A DNA stretch of 64,000 bases from Paenibacillus albidus (GCF_014644435.1 NZ_BMKR01000008.1:1-64000); one strand, 5' to 3'; positions 17,124 to 25,637 are shown, counted from the stretch's first letter. Notes: generated by a model not told the origin, from the sequence alone. Numbers and translations are program-made.

Positions 17124-18404
17124 TCACCCCCCTTCATTCGTAGCCTCTTTCCCGAGGCCCGCTTTCAGCATTTGATACTGGTCCATCTTCTCCAGGTTGA
17201 CATAGTTCAGGCTGACAAAGTGTACGTCTCCTTTGTCACCGATATTGTCCCGCTCCTCCAGCTCCCGCACTTCATTGATGGTGTAGGCACCCATTGCAAT
17301 CATTTCCTTGTAATAGGCTGCGCGGCTGGTGCTGTCTCCCCTTAATTCACTGGCTACGTTGAACTTGGTGTAATACTTCTTTCCCTCTGACTCCGTAAAC
17401 AGCTTATAATCAAATTCCTGTTCCCAATTCGTAAGGATCGGCTGCAGCGTACTCTTCACGTACTCCAAAGACTGGTTTTCCATATTGCTGAACTTGACAT
17501 CGGTCAGGCCCAGCTTATAGCCCGGCACCTTGTATATCTTGGCGGTCTCCATAATGCCAAATTTACTGGTTTCAATAAACTGAGCATCATTCAGGGGCAT
17601 GCCAAGGTTCTGATATTCCATCCCGGCGTCCAGGATGGCTATCCGGTGCGCATTACTCAGTCCTGAATTCGCCTTCTGCCATTCGTCACGCGCTTTATCC
17701 TTGGCTGTTTTATCCAGAGTCCCGTTCGGAATTTTCAGAATGCCCCGCGTGGCCGTGCCGTTCGCATAGAAAGCACCGAGGAATTTACGTTGTGCCTTCT
17801 GCACCCCCAGCTCTTCGCGGATAACAGAGATCGGAGTAATTCCTTTCAGGCCGCTTTTGCTGATTGATTTAAAATGCAGCACATCAAAATGCTTCAGCTT
17901 CCGCATTTCCCCATTGGGTAGCGTTGTCACATACCAAACCTGCCCCGTATCTTTATCAACCTGGACGTCTGTTTTGGACGGGTCTAGGGGCCAAAACGCT
18001 TTTGGATATCCGTTATAGGGTCCGCTGGTCTCCCATTCAATATTGGCGTAACCATTACCCCAAACTACGGCATGAACCTCCATCAGCTCTTTAAATGTAT
18101 AGGCGCTCATGTATGGGTTTGAACGCGTTCCAAGAAGCCTGGAAACCGGATGGCTACTGTCGCGCTCAATCCCTGCTCCGCTCTTTTTAAATACTTGAAT
18201 CGGCAGCTTCCCAATGTCCCCGCCAAGGACGGAAGCACAGGTGTACACGTTGCTGTTTAGCAATGCGGAATCTGAGGTTACCGTTTCGCCGCTTGCCGTG
18301 TTGGAGACACCAAAAATATCAAGCAGCCACTGCATAGGATTCAATAGACTGTCCTCGGATGATCTCCACTCCCGCCAGCGCTGCACAAAGTTTCTTCGTT
18401 TCAC
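17124..18404 (-). CDS. Phage portal protein
   Basis: A 426-residue HK97-type portal subunit. Typical stretches are 'VYTCASVLGGDIGKLPIQVFKK', 'EVHAVVWGNGYANIEW' and the helical wing 'GMPLNDAQFIETSKFGIMETAKIYKVPGYKLG'. A dodecameric portal at one vertex takes up DNA with the terminase encoded just upstream. Start is GTG 18404 preceded by GGAGGTG. C-terminal 'LKAGLGKEATNEGG' overlaps little with the protease gene. Confidence 0.93.
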   Translation of the reverse strand: MKRRNFVQRWREWRSSEDSLLNPMQWLLDIFGVSNTASGETVTSDSALLNSNVYTCASVLGGDIGKLPIQVFKKSGAGIERDSSHPVSRLLGTRSNPYMSAYTFKELMEVHAVVWGNGYANIEWETSGPYNGYPKAFWPLDPSKTDVQVDKDTGQVWYVTTLPNGEMRKLKHFDVLHFKSISKSGLKGITPISVIREELGVQKAQRKFLGAFYANGTATRGILKIPNGTLDKTAKDKARDEWQKANSGLSNAHRIAILDAGMEYQNLGMPLNDAQFIETSKFGIMETAKIYKVPGYKLGLTDVKFSNMENQSLEYVKSTLQPILTNWEQEFDYKLFTESEGKKYYTKFNVASELRGDSTSRAAYYKEMIAMGAYTINEVRELEERDNIGDKGDVHFVSLNYVNLEKMDQYQMLKAGLGKEATNEGG

Positions 18405-18418
18405 GTTTCACCTCCTCG

Positions 18419-20209
18419 CTAAAACGAAAAGTCTTCGCTCAAGATATGATCATTTAGGTTAATGGTGGAGTCTCCCACCATAGCCCGGACCATGGCGTTT
18501 ATAATGGCCGCAAGCAAGTCAATCCGCTGACTGTCGTCCTTATGCTTCTTCGATAGTTTAATATTCCCGTTGTTATCCGCAACTTCAACGGCGTTGGACA
18601 AGCACCAGGTCAGCAATGGACTTCCGTCATGAACGATTAAGCCGCGCAGAATCAGCTCACGGAAGAACTTTGTCGGTTCCGAAAGGGTTTGAACGCCCTG
18701 CCGAATCTCCACGCGGTTGTACCCTTCCGCTTCTAAATCCTGTGTGAAGTGAGTCGCGTTGTATGGGTCATAGCAAACCTCTTCAATAAACCAGGATTCA
18801 TTCTGCTCCATTTGCTGAATATGAGATTTGATGAAGCTATAATCCACAACAGAGCCGGGTGTAAGTGTACACCACCCCTCTGCAGCCCACTGCCGATAAG
18901 GAACCCGGTCACTATGCTCATGCTTGGTAGCCGTTTCCTCCGGCATAAATCCGTGAGCCGTCACTGCATACCTGCCGTCTTCCAGCCGGAATACAAAGCC
19001 GGAGCCGGTCAAGTCTGTCGTTTTGGATAAATCCAATCCGTTGCGGGTCGCATAACCGCGAACCAAATCTAAAAAAGCACTCCGCGACACAGCGAGTGCT
19101 TTCCATTTGTCCATAATGCCGGACATGTATTTATTTTCGCTATCCGCCTGCCAGAGATTTACCCGCTTCGTCAGCCATTCCCGGATTTTATGCTGATCAC
19201 CTGAATTGTACGCCTCGTCATGCTCTATGCGGATCTGCTTCTTCAGTTCCTGGGCGTATTCGTTGTCCTCTTGCAGAATAGGGTTAGCTTTAATCCAATT
19301 TTCCTCATTATGGGGATCGTCTGCCTTTTCCAGCTCACGAATCATCACATAGTAGGTGTCAATCATCGGGGTTTCGCCATCCAGCATCTTGCCAAGAGAA
19401 TCATACTCTTTCTTGCAGGGACTATTTTCGGCATCTTTACCGGCGGTTGAAATGATTTGCATTAAGGATTGCAGCCGTTTACCGAAGCCTGAATAAGATA
19501 CGTCAAGGATTTCGCTGGTCGGGTGCGCATGATACTCGTCAATAATGACCAGACAGGGAGCGCCGGAGTCCTTATTTTTCGTATCCTTGGACAATGGCCG
19601 TAGCCAGCCGCCCCGCTTCGCATGTTCAATGTACGTGCGCTTGATCCGCAGCCGCCTGGAAATGTCCGGGCTATTTTCCCCCATAGCTTTCGCATCCAGC
19701 CAGACACGCTTTGCCTGCTGCTTATCAACTGCAGCGCACTCCACTTCCGGGCTTTCTTCGTAGCGCTTTAAATGTGGTTGTCCAGGCGGATATACACAAT
19801 CTCCGCACATCCCGTAAAGAGAGAGGCCGGACATTTCAGTCGATTTAACGTTCCCCCGCGCCCGTAAGTGCAGCGCCTTCGTAAATCTCCGTTTCCCGCT
19901 GTCCATATGCACCCAGCCATAGACGCACCCCAAATCAAATTTTTGAAAGGGTAGCAGCTCAATGAGTTGGCCGGAGAACGGGCCGCGCACGTGTCGGCAG
20001 CAACGTTCAAACCATTCGAATATGCGGTCAGCCCTGGATTCGTCGAAGACATACGGAAACTTAGGCGTTGCCTGCCGCTCTAAATCTGATAGATGTCGCT
20101 GGCACGCCTGCTGTTCTCGCTTGCAAGCAGGCCGCAATCCCATGACAATTTCCGCAGCATAACGATTAGTCGGGTGAACATCCTCCCAATTAATCGAAGA
20201 GTCCGGCAT
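18419..20209 (-). CDS. terL: Terminase large subunit
   Basis: A 596-residue packaging motor with ATPase and nuclease domains. The Walker A-like loop 'ARGNVKST' is near residue 120 and Walker B 'CLVIIDEYHAH' near residue 225; C-terminal acidic residues in 'EEVCYDPYNAT' (about 475) fit the RNase H-like nuclease. This is the terminase_1 family, usual with HK97 heads. GAGGAGG precedes ATG 20209; it overlaps the small subunit by 20 bases. Confidence 0.94.
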   Translation of the reverse strand: MPDSSINWEDVHPTNRYAAEIVMGLRPACKREQQACQRHLSDLERQATPKFPYVFDESRADRIFEWFERCCRHVRGPFSGQLIELLPFQKFDLGCVYGWVHMDSGKRRFTKALHLRARGNVKSTEMSGLSLYGMCGDCVYPPGQPHLKRYEESPEVECAAVDKQQAKRVWLDAKAMGENSPDISRRLRIKRTYIEHAKRGGWLRPLSKDTKNKDSGAPCLVIIDEYHAHPTSEILDVSYSGFGKRLQSLMQIISTAGKDAENSPCKKEYDSLGKMLDGETPMIDTYYVMIRELEKADDPHNEENWIKANPILQEDNEYAQELKKQIRIEHDEAYNSGDQHKIREWLTKRVNLWQADSENKYMSGIMDKWKALAVSRSAFLDLVRGYATRNGLDLSKTTDLTGSGFVFRLEDGRYAVTAHGFMPEETATKHEHSDRVPYRQWAAEGWCTLTPGSVVDYSFIKSHIQQMEQNESWFIEEVCYDPYNATHFTQDLEAEGYNRVEIRQGVQTLSEPTKFFRELILRGLIVHDGSPLLTWCLSNAVEVADNNGNIKLSKKHKDDSQRIDLLAAIINAMVRAMVGDSTINLNDHILSEDFSF

Positions 20210-20672
20210 TCTCGTCCTCCTCCTGGTCCGCCGTCTTCTTCGCTAACCGCGCCCGCGATTCCGCATTCAGGCCGAGCTTGTTGGAATAAGAAAGAATGAG
20301 CCGTGAATAACTCTGTGCCATCTTCACGTATGCACTGACAACCATGTTCCCTTGAGCATTCACTTCCGTATATCCTTCAATGTCAATCAGCCGGTTCGCA
20401 TCCTGGTACTTCGCTACGGCATCGCAATAAGCGCCTAGCACATCTTCATCCACTTTATCCAGGACGCCGAACTCGGCCATATCCTTCACCGTCTTACGCC
20501 AAACCTTCCGTGCCTCATCGTTCAGCCAGCCGGGTATTTTAAGGGTCTGCTTTTTCTTGCGTTCGAATTTTTTCGAAGCAGCTTCCCGAGCGTTAACCTC
20601 GGCTTCTGTCCAATGCTTGCCACCGCCTTTCTGTCCCACCCGCATGTGATTGAATTTTACAATTTCTGGCAT
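20190..20672 (-). CDS. terS: Terminase small subunit (P27 family)
   Basis: A 160-residue protein. 'KIPGWLNDEARKVWRKTVKDMAEFGVLDKVDEDVLGAYCDAVAKYQDANRLI' has the P27 small-terminase pattern, and the end is acidic. It recognises the packaging site and recruits the large subunit. ATG 20672 has GGAGGTG 7 bases upstream. The usual neighbour, an HNH gene, is displaced here by a 921-bp gene. Confidence 0.88.
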   Translation of the reverse strand: MPEIVKFNHMRVGQKGGGKHWTEAEVNAREAASKKFERKKKQTLKIPGWLNDEARKVWRKTVKDMAEFGVLDKVDEDVLGAYCDAVAKYQDANRLIDIEGYTEVNAQGNMVVSAYVKMAQSYSRLILSYSNKLGLNAESRARLAKKTADQEEDENAGLFD

Positions 20673-20790
20673 ATTTTCCGCACCTCCTTTTGAAACTTTC
20701 ACTGGGGACTTTTTTTTACACAAGAGTCCGATGCGGTCTCTTAGGGGGCAAAATATTTTTTTCAGACCCCCGGGGGGGGTAGAAAGATCT

Positions 20791-21711
20791 TCAGTTATTC
20801 AACTTAGCTTGATCTCTTATTTCTCTCAACATTGGCGGAATACCCAAAAAACCTCTTGATGCCCTAATGTTATCTAATGGACTTATATTTTTAAGTTCGA
20901 TACATCTCTGAACAAGATTATATGACTTTTCCATAGACTCAAAAATTAATCTCGCTTCTTGTCTTCTAATAGTTACAAACTCATCAATATAATCGGACGT
21001 GATTATATCCACACTAGAAGGAAATTTGCTAGATTCCGAACCATCCCAATGTAGCCTTATATGCTTTGTTTCTTCCAGTTCTATCTTTTCACATTCATCA
21101 TTATATACAGCTTGAAACAAACTACCGTTAACAACAACAACTGGGAAGACAAGCTCAGCATAATCGGGAGGCGTTTTAGTTATTGAATCATCAAAATAAT
21201 TGCCTACTAACCTAGAAGCAGCAGTAACATTTTGCATTGCTGAGTAGAATAAATCCTTGCCATTTGCAAGCGCTTGTCTTCCAGAAAACCCGGGAGTATT
21301 TGGGGTTAGAAAATGACTTGATCCGTAGATATCTCTATCTGCCGCCATAAGCCATAAGAGTGTATTGCCAAATTTTGAACTTACCGACTGAGCAATACAA
21401 GCCGCAGGACTCAGATTGCTCCCATTAGAACAAAAAACAACCCATGGTTTATCCTTGCTCCATTTACATTCTACAACGTGAGTGATCCTAAATAGTGTTT
21501 CATCATCAAGCTTATGAATAAGAGAAGCCAGTACATCTACTTCCCGATGAATATTATTCTTCTCATCTAAATAGTTTTCACTTTGACGCACCCTGAAACC
21601 CTGTTTCTCAAAAGCTGTCGCTGTTAGGAACTCCAAAGAGTACCCCTCTTTTTCAAGCCATTCTTGGACTTTTAACTTCAGACCATTTCCATTTGATATT
21701 TCTTCACTCAC
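20791..21711 (-). CDS. PD-(D/E)XK nuclease-like protein inserted in the packaging module
   Basis: A 306-residue protein I do not recognise as a named family. The N-terminal half has a restriction-like core: helix 'GYSLEFLTATAFEKQGF', then 'REVDVLASL' (D at about residue 54) and 'THVVECKWS' (E and K at about 81 and 83), which fits D-X(n)-E-X-K with a preceding Glu. The C-terminal half ('FPVVVVNGSLFQAVYN...') looks like a second alpha/beta domain. Start is GTG 21711 after GAGGTG. It is visibly AT-richer than the terminase and HNH genes around it and breaks their usual adjacency, suggesting later insertion. A defence role (moron) is possible but not shown. Confidence 0.65.
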   Translation of the reverse strand: MSEEISNGNGLKLKVQEWLEKEGYSLEFLTATAFEKQGFRVRQSENYLDEKNNIHREVDVLASLIHKLDDETLFRITHVVECKWSKDKPWVVFCSNGSNLSPAACIAQSVSSKFGNTLLWLMAADRDIYGSSHFLTPNTPGFSGRQALANGKDLFYSAMQNVTAASRLVGNYFDDSITKTPPDYAELVFPVVVVNGSLFQAVYNDECEKIELEETKHIRLHWDGSESSKFPSSVDIITSDYIDEFVTIRRQEARLIFESMEKSYNLVQRCIELKNISPLDNIRASRGFLGIPPMLREIRDQAKLNN

Positions 21712-21780
21712 AAACTACACCTCAATATTTTATATTTGGAGATTTCAACTCCAATATATAATTTACCATAAAGTGTTTTG

Positions 21781-22140
21781 TTAAGGTCTACCAAATCCTC
21801 CATCTTCCCGAACGGTCTTGGCATCATGACACGCCTTGCAAAGTGCCTGCCAATTTTTGCGGTCCCAGAATAATTCCTTGTCGCCCTTATGCGGTACAAT
21901 GTGGTCAACCACGGTAGCAGCAATCACCTTGCCCGCATCCCTGCAGTACACACACACCGGATGCTTCCGCAGATACCCTAGCCGGGCCTTACGCCACTGA
22001 CCGTCATAGCCGCGCTGTGCGGCCGTTCCTCGGTATCTATCATAGCGGTGCTTCTCTTGGGTATGGTCGGCACAGTAACGGCCCCTGGTGAGGCTCCTAC
22101 AGCCCACACGACTGCATGGTTTAAGTGGAGATTGTGCCAT
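21781..22140 (-). CDS. HNH endonuclease (packaging associated)
   Basis: A 119-residue nuclease. The C-terminal half shows zinc-binding CxxC pairs ('CVYCRDAG' and 'CKACHDAK') around the HNH core 'VVDHIVPHKGDKELFWDRKNWQALC'. HNH proteins next to terminase genes are known to be needed for cos cleavage in HK97-like phages. AAAGGGG precedes the ATG. Confidence 0.9.
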   Translation of the reverse strand: MAQSPLKPCSRVGCRSLTRGRYCADHTQEKHRYDRYRGTAAQRGYDGQWRKARLGYLRKHPVCVYCRDAGKVIAATVVDHIVPHKGDKELFWDRKNWQALCKACHDAKTVREDGGFGRP

Positions 22141-22191
22141 AATTAACCCCTTTGCTGCTGCTGAATAACTGGTAAATCCTGTGCGATCTAA

Positions 22192-22302
22192 TTACACATA
22201 TCTTACATTGTGTTAAATTCATTCACCTGTCACAGACCCTTGCTCTATAAGGCCTCTCAGCCTGTCCCAGAAACGAGTTTCACCTATCCTTAATATGTGT
22301 AA
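22192..22302. repeat. 10-bp perfect inverted repeat flanking the end of the second recombinase gene
   Basis: TTACACATAT at 22192-22201 is repeated as its exact complement ATATGTGTAA at 22293-22302, 91 bases apart, in the 166-base gene-free stretch between the recombinase gene and the HNH gene. The stretch shows no coding potential. Whether the repeats are binding sites or chance cannot be told from sequence alone. Confidence 0.4.
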
Positions 22303-22306
22303 CTGA

Positions 22307-22855
22307 TTACGCTTTGTGACGCTTCAAAGCCATATCCATGCTGTCTTGAGCCATGCCTATATAGCGCAGCGTAATCTTGGGCGAAGCATGATTAAAGAAG
22401 TCCATCAGCATCCCAATGTCCTTGTCGGTTGTCTCGTTATAGAAGATGTAGCCAAATGTTTTCCGCAGTGTATGACAGCCCATTTCCGAAAGGCCGAACT
22501 CATCACCGATGGTTCGCATAATCTTATAGGCCATTTCGCGGGTAATGGGCCGGTTCATCCCTTCCCTGCTTTTGATAAGGAATTCATTAGCAGGCTTACC
22601 TTCAATGTAGGCAAGCAGAGCCTTTTTAAGTTCAGCAGCCATGTAAATTCGTTTCTGCTTATTGGTCTTCTTTTCACGAATGGAGATATGAGAACCGGAA
22701 ACGTCCTTGACTCGCAATCGCAGAATGTCGCTAATCCGAAGTCCTGTGTAAATGCCAATCAGGAACATGATGTAATCCCTTGGATTCTTATCCTTGAGAT
22801 AGTCTTTTATGTCTTGTATCGTTTCCGGGTCACGAATTGGCTGAACAAAGTTCAT
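22307..22855 (-). CDS. Second tyrosine recombinase, short form
   Basis: A 182-residue protein that is almost only the catalytic domain. All key residues are visible: Arg in 'TGLRISDILRLR' (about residue 43), 'HTLRKTF' (His and Arg, about 135), His in 'FFNHASPKIT' and Tyr in 'LRYIG' near 170. The N-terminal core-binding domain is missing, so DNA contact may be limited. Such short recombinases are often found just before the terminase in Paenibacillus and Bacillus prophages, with unknown role; the main integrase is at 32402-33559. ATG 22855 overlaps the stop of the preceding small gene (ATGA). Confidence 0.8.
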   Translation of the reverse strand: MNFVQPIRDPETIQDIKDYLKDKNPRDYIMFLIGIYTGLRISDILRLRVKDVSGSHISIREKKTNKQKRIYMAAELKKALLAYIEGKPANEFLIKSREGMNRPITREMAYKIMRTIGDEFGLSEMGCHTLRKTFGYIFYNETTDKDIGMLMDFFNHASPKITLRYIGMAQDSMDMALKRHKA

Positions 22856-23001
22856 CCACGCCCACCGCCGTCCAGTTTCACACAATGGATCGGTTTAGAG
22901 CAGAACTGAGCTGCTGCTTCCCACTTGCCCCAAACACAGCCTTTGCATTTAACCGGCTGCTTCGGTTCTGGCGGTTCCCTGAGCCTCCTTACCTCATTCA
23001 T
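22852..23001 (-). CDS. Small four-cysteine protein (49 aa)
   Basis: Begins MNEVRRLREPPEP and contains 'CKGCVWGKW' and 'FCSKPIHC', a CxxC...CxxxxC arrangement that could hold a zinc ion. GGGGG lies about 7 bases before ATG 23001. It is the first gene of the late run and is coupled to the recombinase gene by ATGA overlap. Function unknown. Confidence 0.6.
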   Translation of the reverse strand: MNEVRRLREPPEPKQPVKCKGCVWGKWEAAAQFCSKPIHCVKLDGGGRG

Positions 23002-23017
23002 TGCTTTTCCCCCAATA

Positions 23018-23045
23018 TAAAAAGCCGCCCTTATATAAGAGCGAC
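23018..23045 (-). terminator. Terminator/attenuator hairpin just before the first late gene
   Basis: On the minus strand GTCGCTCTT-ATAT-AAGGGCGGC forms a nine-pair stem (two or three G-U pairs) followed by TTTTTAT. It ends only some 10 bases before the ribosome-binding site of the small gene at 23001. Transcripts from the candidate late promoter at 23353-23420 must cross it. Confidence 0.6.
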
Positions 23046-23352
23046 TTTGAGTATTTACATTTATTTGCATTATCCCGTACTTGCATGGTGACGGACGGTA
23101 TTACCGACTAACATCCCCTATGCCAATATACCGCGCCCGGGCGGAGCGCGTTGAGAGTGATATTATAACTCCCTTTCCCCCGAACAGGCCGCCGCAAACA
23201 TCTACTTGCTACTTGTGCGTACGGCTCTGCCACTAATTGCATCGCTATCGCGAGGGCATCATCACCGATTCAGCTCTGAAGAGTCCTGCGGCGATAAGGG
23301 GCAGCAGGGACACCCGGGAATGACTTCTTCCCTATGTCCCTACTGTAAATCG

Positions 23353-23420
23353 AATATACAGACGTAATGTTGACGCGAAACAGACGTAAAACAGACAGGT
23401 TACAGACGTAAAGCAGACAC
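23353..23420 (-). promoter_or_regulatory. Candidate late promoter: six sites at exact 11-bp spacing plus -10 box
   Basis: On the plus strand CAGAC (GTCTG on the minus strand) starts at 23359, 23381, 23392, 23403 and 23414, with the variant TTGAC at 23370; every step is 11 bp. Most copies extend to TTACGTCTG. Directly past the last copy in the leftward direction is TATATT (23358-23353), a good -10 box. The array begins just after the stop of the ArpU-like gene and reads towards the late genes. The rest of the stretch to 23045 (about 300 bases) shows no gene. Confidence 0.6.
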
Positions 23421-23423
23421 GTT

Positions 23424-23795
23424 TTAAATGATGCCTAGAAGTTTAAGTGTACCGGCTACCGATTCTGTTCCCTCTAGAATCTTCCGATCCAAAGAACGTC
23501 CGGTGAAGGAAGACCATTTTATTACGGCTGCTTTTCGCGGGTATAGATCAACAAAACGATATTTCATTATCTCTCTAATTTCAGCATCTGAAATGGATCT
23601 AATCGCTAACTCGATGTTCATGATTATCGGATTCAATTTTTTCAAGGTGGCTGCTTCTACTGTTGTAAGCTCACTTCTCCCCTTTAAGTCATTAACGATA
23701 TCTGCCATTTTGGGATATTTACGAAGAAGCTTTTTGGTGACCATGATATCCGCCTTATTTGCACTCGGAAACAATTCCCCTTGTTCCCACACCAT
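23424..23795 (-). CDS. ArpU-like phage late transcription regulator
   Basis: A 123-residue protein. The middle ('TVEAATLKKLNPIIMNIELAIRSISDAEIREIMKYRFVDLYPR') followed by 'AAVIKWSSFTGRSLDRKILEGTESVAGTLKLL' has the layout of ArpU and related sigma-like regulators that switch on late genes in Gram-positive phages. GAGGGG lies seven bases before ATG 23795. It stands at the border of early and late regions, right upstream of the phased site array, which makes it the natural candidate binder. Confidence 0.65.
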   Translation of the reverse strand: MVWEQGELFPSANKADIMVTKKLLRKYPKMADIVNDLKGRSELTTVEAATLKKLNPIIMNIELAIRSISDAEIREIMKYRFVDLYPRKAAVIKWSSFTGRSLDRKILEGTESVAGTLKLLGII

Positions 23796-23899
23796 TGCCA
23801 TTCCCCTCAATCCCCTTTGTGTTATAATGGGTTGAGGTAGAAATTACTGTTTATTGACCCCCGGCCCCCGCCAAGGATTAGGGGGTCTTTTCATGTTCA

Positions 23900-24208
23900 C
23901 TATGCATATTTTTGACCTCTTTGATTTTCTGTAATATTCGCAGTCTTCGGAACTGAAACCCAAGCGAACCCTCTTTGCTCACCTCCAGAATCTTCAAATA
24001 AGTATGAGTAGCCTTTTGGGATGAAATCTCCCAGATGAATCCGCAAAACTCCAAAAGCTGTCTCTATTATTTGATGCTGAGCCAGTTCAGAACGTGGACA
24101 TACATAAAGCTGCATGCGCTCGATCCTGCTACCTCTGCGGATTACCTTGTTGAGAGCAGAATTTATCATTTGTACCGCCTGTGGATGAATTGGGGATAAG
24201 GCGCTCAT
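23900..24208 (-). CDS. Phage hypothetical protein, 102 aa
   Basis: Begins MSALSPIHPQAVQMINSALN; contains 'QIIETAFGVLRIHLGDF'. No motif recognised. GGAAGGGG lies 9 bases before ATG 24208. It belongs to the early leftward operon between a coiled-coil protein gene and the ArpU-like gene. Confidence 0.55.
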   Translation of the reverse strand: MSALSPIHPQAVQMINSALNKVIRRGSRIERMQLYVCPRSELAQHQIIETAFGVLRIHLGDFIPKGYSYLFEDSGGEQRGFAWVSVPKTANITENQRGQKYA

Positions 24209-24223
24209 AAGTAACACCCCTTC

Positions 24224-24868
24224 CTATTTGCCGTGGCTTGCCAACCTCTCAAATTTTGCAAAGTCAAAAACCGGCTGTTCTTCGACCAATGACATAATGC
24301 GGTTAAGAAGCTCGATGCTATCTTTTGCAGATTCAAATGTCAGACGATTTCTCGCATTATCCTGTTCTATCGTTTTATTTCGGTGAACGATAGACAAACA
24401 ATTTAGCAATTGATGCCTATTTATGCTCTCTTTCTTTTGCCGGTTTATGGTCTGCTGCGCTTCAAATAGCTCTAAACCTTTTTGAATTGAAATATTGTGA
24501 GCCATTTCCTGGGCGGAATCACGGCTGTATTCTAGTGACTTAACATACAGTTCAAGCTTGGCTATGCGTTGCTGCGCTTCTGTCAGCTGCCGATGATAGG
24601 ACTGCGCTTCTTCGGTGCGCACTGCTTCAAAATGCTTGTATGCCTGGGCTTCACCTAATTCACCTTCAAGAAGCGACTTATCCGTTCTCAGGGTTTTAAC
24701 AAGTTGCTGAGCGTCTTCCAGAGCAGCCAATAACTCCTTTCCGGCTGAATAGAGGTCGATTACACTTTCATTCGTAATTGTTCCTCTTGCTAAATGGCGT
24801 TCTAATTCTTCGATTTCAGCACCAAACTTGTACTTTAACTGTTCAACACGACCTGAAGTCATGTTCAT
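24224..24868 (-). CDS. Coiled-coil phage protein, 214 aa
   Basis: Almost entirely charged helix: long heptad-like stretches at residues 10-130 (E, Q, L rich, for example 'QLTEAQQRIAKLELYVKSLE') and a second helical part to residue 210. No catalytic motif. GGAGGTAAGG precedes the ATG, which overlaps the MazG-like gene stop (ATGA-type overlap). Function unknown. Confidence 0.65.
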   Translation of the reverse strand: MNMTSGRVEQLKYKFGAEIEELERHLARGTITNESVIDLYSAGKELLAALEDAQQLVKTLRTDKSLLEGELGEAQAYKHFEAVRTEEAQSYHRQLTEAQQRIAKLELYVKSLEYSRDSAQEMAHNISIQKGLELFEAQQTINRQKKESINRHQLLNCLSIVHRNKTIEQDNARNRLTFESAKDSIELLNRIMSLVEEQPVFDFAKFERLASHGK

Positions 24869-25248
24869 ATGACCTTACCTCCGTGTCGCTGCGGCCGCGT
24901 AGCGTTATAGGCCATTTTCTCTAAGATTGCGCGTTCTAGGTCGATACCATACCGCCCGCAGGCATCAAATACCCGAATTACAATATCAGCCAGCTCGGAC
25001 GGGATGCCACAGGGCTTCCATGTCGCGTCCTGTCCTTCAATATCACTAAAGAAACGAATGATTTCCCCGTTCTTGGTATACCATTCTTCATCCGGCCATT
25101 TCCCATTACGATAGTCTTCCAGTGCTTCCGAAGCCTCGGAATGAATCAAAGCAATGACTTCACCAAAGCTACGGTCTTCATTCCACCAGCCCTTGTTTAC
25201 TGCGTTTTCGTGTGCTTCCTTAACCAATTCATTAATAGATTTGCTCAT
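24865..25248 (-). CDS. MazG-like nucleotide pyrophosphohydrolase
   Basis: A 127-residue all-alpha NTP pyrophosphatase-like protein. The metal-binding pattern is visible: 'LIHSEASEALEDYR' (acidic residues at about 33-42) and 'ELADIVIRVFDACGRYGIDLE' (E, D and D at about 85-97). Phage MazG-like enzymes are thought to alter nucleotide or alarmone pools during infection. GGGGGAG lies about 10 bases before the ATG. Confidence 0.8.
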   Translation of the reverse strand: MSKSINELVKEAHENAVNKGWWNEDRSFGEVIALIHSEASEALEDYRNGKWPDEEWYTKNGEIIRFFSDIEGQDATWKPCGIPSELADIVIRVFDACGRYGIDLERAILEKMAYNATRPQRHGGKVI

Positions 25249-25386
25249 AATAGTTATTTCTCCCCCGGGACAGTGCCCATAATCTTCGTACTGCGAAACA
25301 ATAATTTATTTAAAGTCGAACCTTCCCATAATTTGTTAATAGTGATAATGTAGCTATAACTAATTAATAATAAGGAGACAGTTAAA

Positions 25387-25566
25387 TTGCATAAAAAGAA
25401 ATATTTCACCCTTTTACCACCATTCCTCGTTCTAGGGATCATCTTGGCTTACAATCTTCCATACGATAAAAGGTCTTTTGCATTATTACTAACCGTGTTG
25501 GCTTTTTGGATTACTTACTATATTTGGATTCATATTGAGAAGCTGATGCAGAAGAAGAACGAATAG
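25387..25566 (+). CDS. Small two-helix membrane protein (59 aa), counter-oriented
   Basis: Starts at TTG 25387, seven bases after GGAGA, reading (M)HKKKYFTLLPPFLVLG and ending in KLMQKKNE. Two hydrophobic segments (about residues 7-22 and 30-48) are bounded by basic residues, a typical two-helix inner-membrane hairpin. TTGTTA and TATAAC spaced 16 bases at about 25337-25364 could be its promoter. It faces against the surrounding phage genes, next to a second gene of the same kind. Such lone, oppositely oriented membrane proteins in prophages are often lysogenic-conversion genes, for example superinfection exclusion; this is inference. Confidence 0.5.
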   Translation: MHKKKYFTLLPPFLVLGIILAYNLPYDKRSFALLLTVLAFWITYYIWIHIEKLMQKKNE

Positions 25567-25637
25567 TCTTTGTTACGCCTTATGCGTCTTACTGGCGCTA
25601 CCTCTTCGTACTGTGCAGTATGTGGACATCAGATTAA

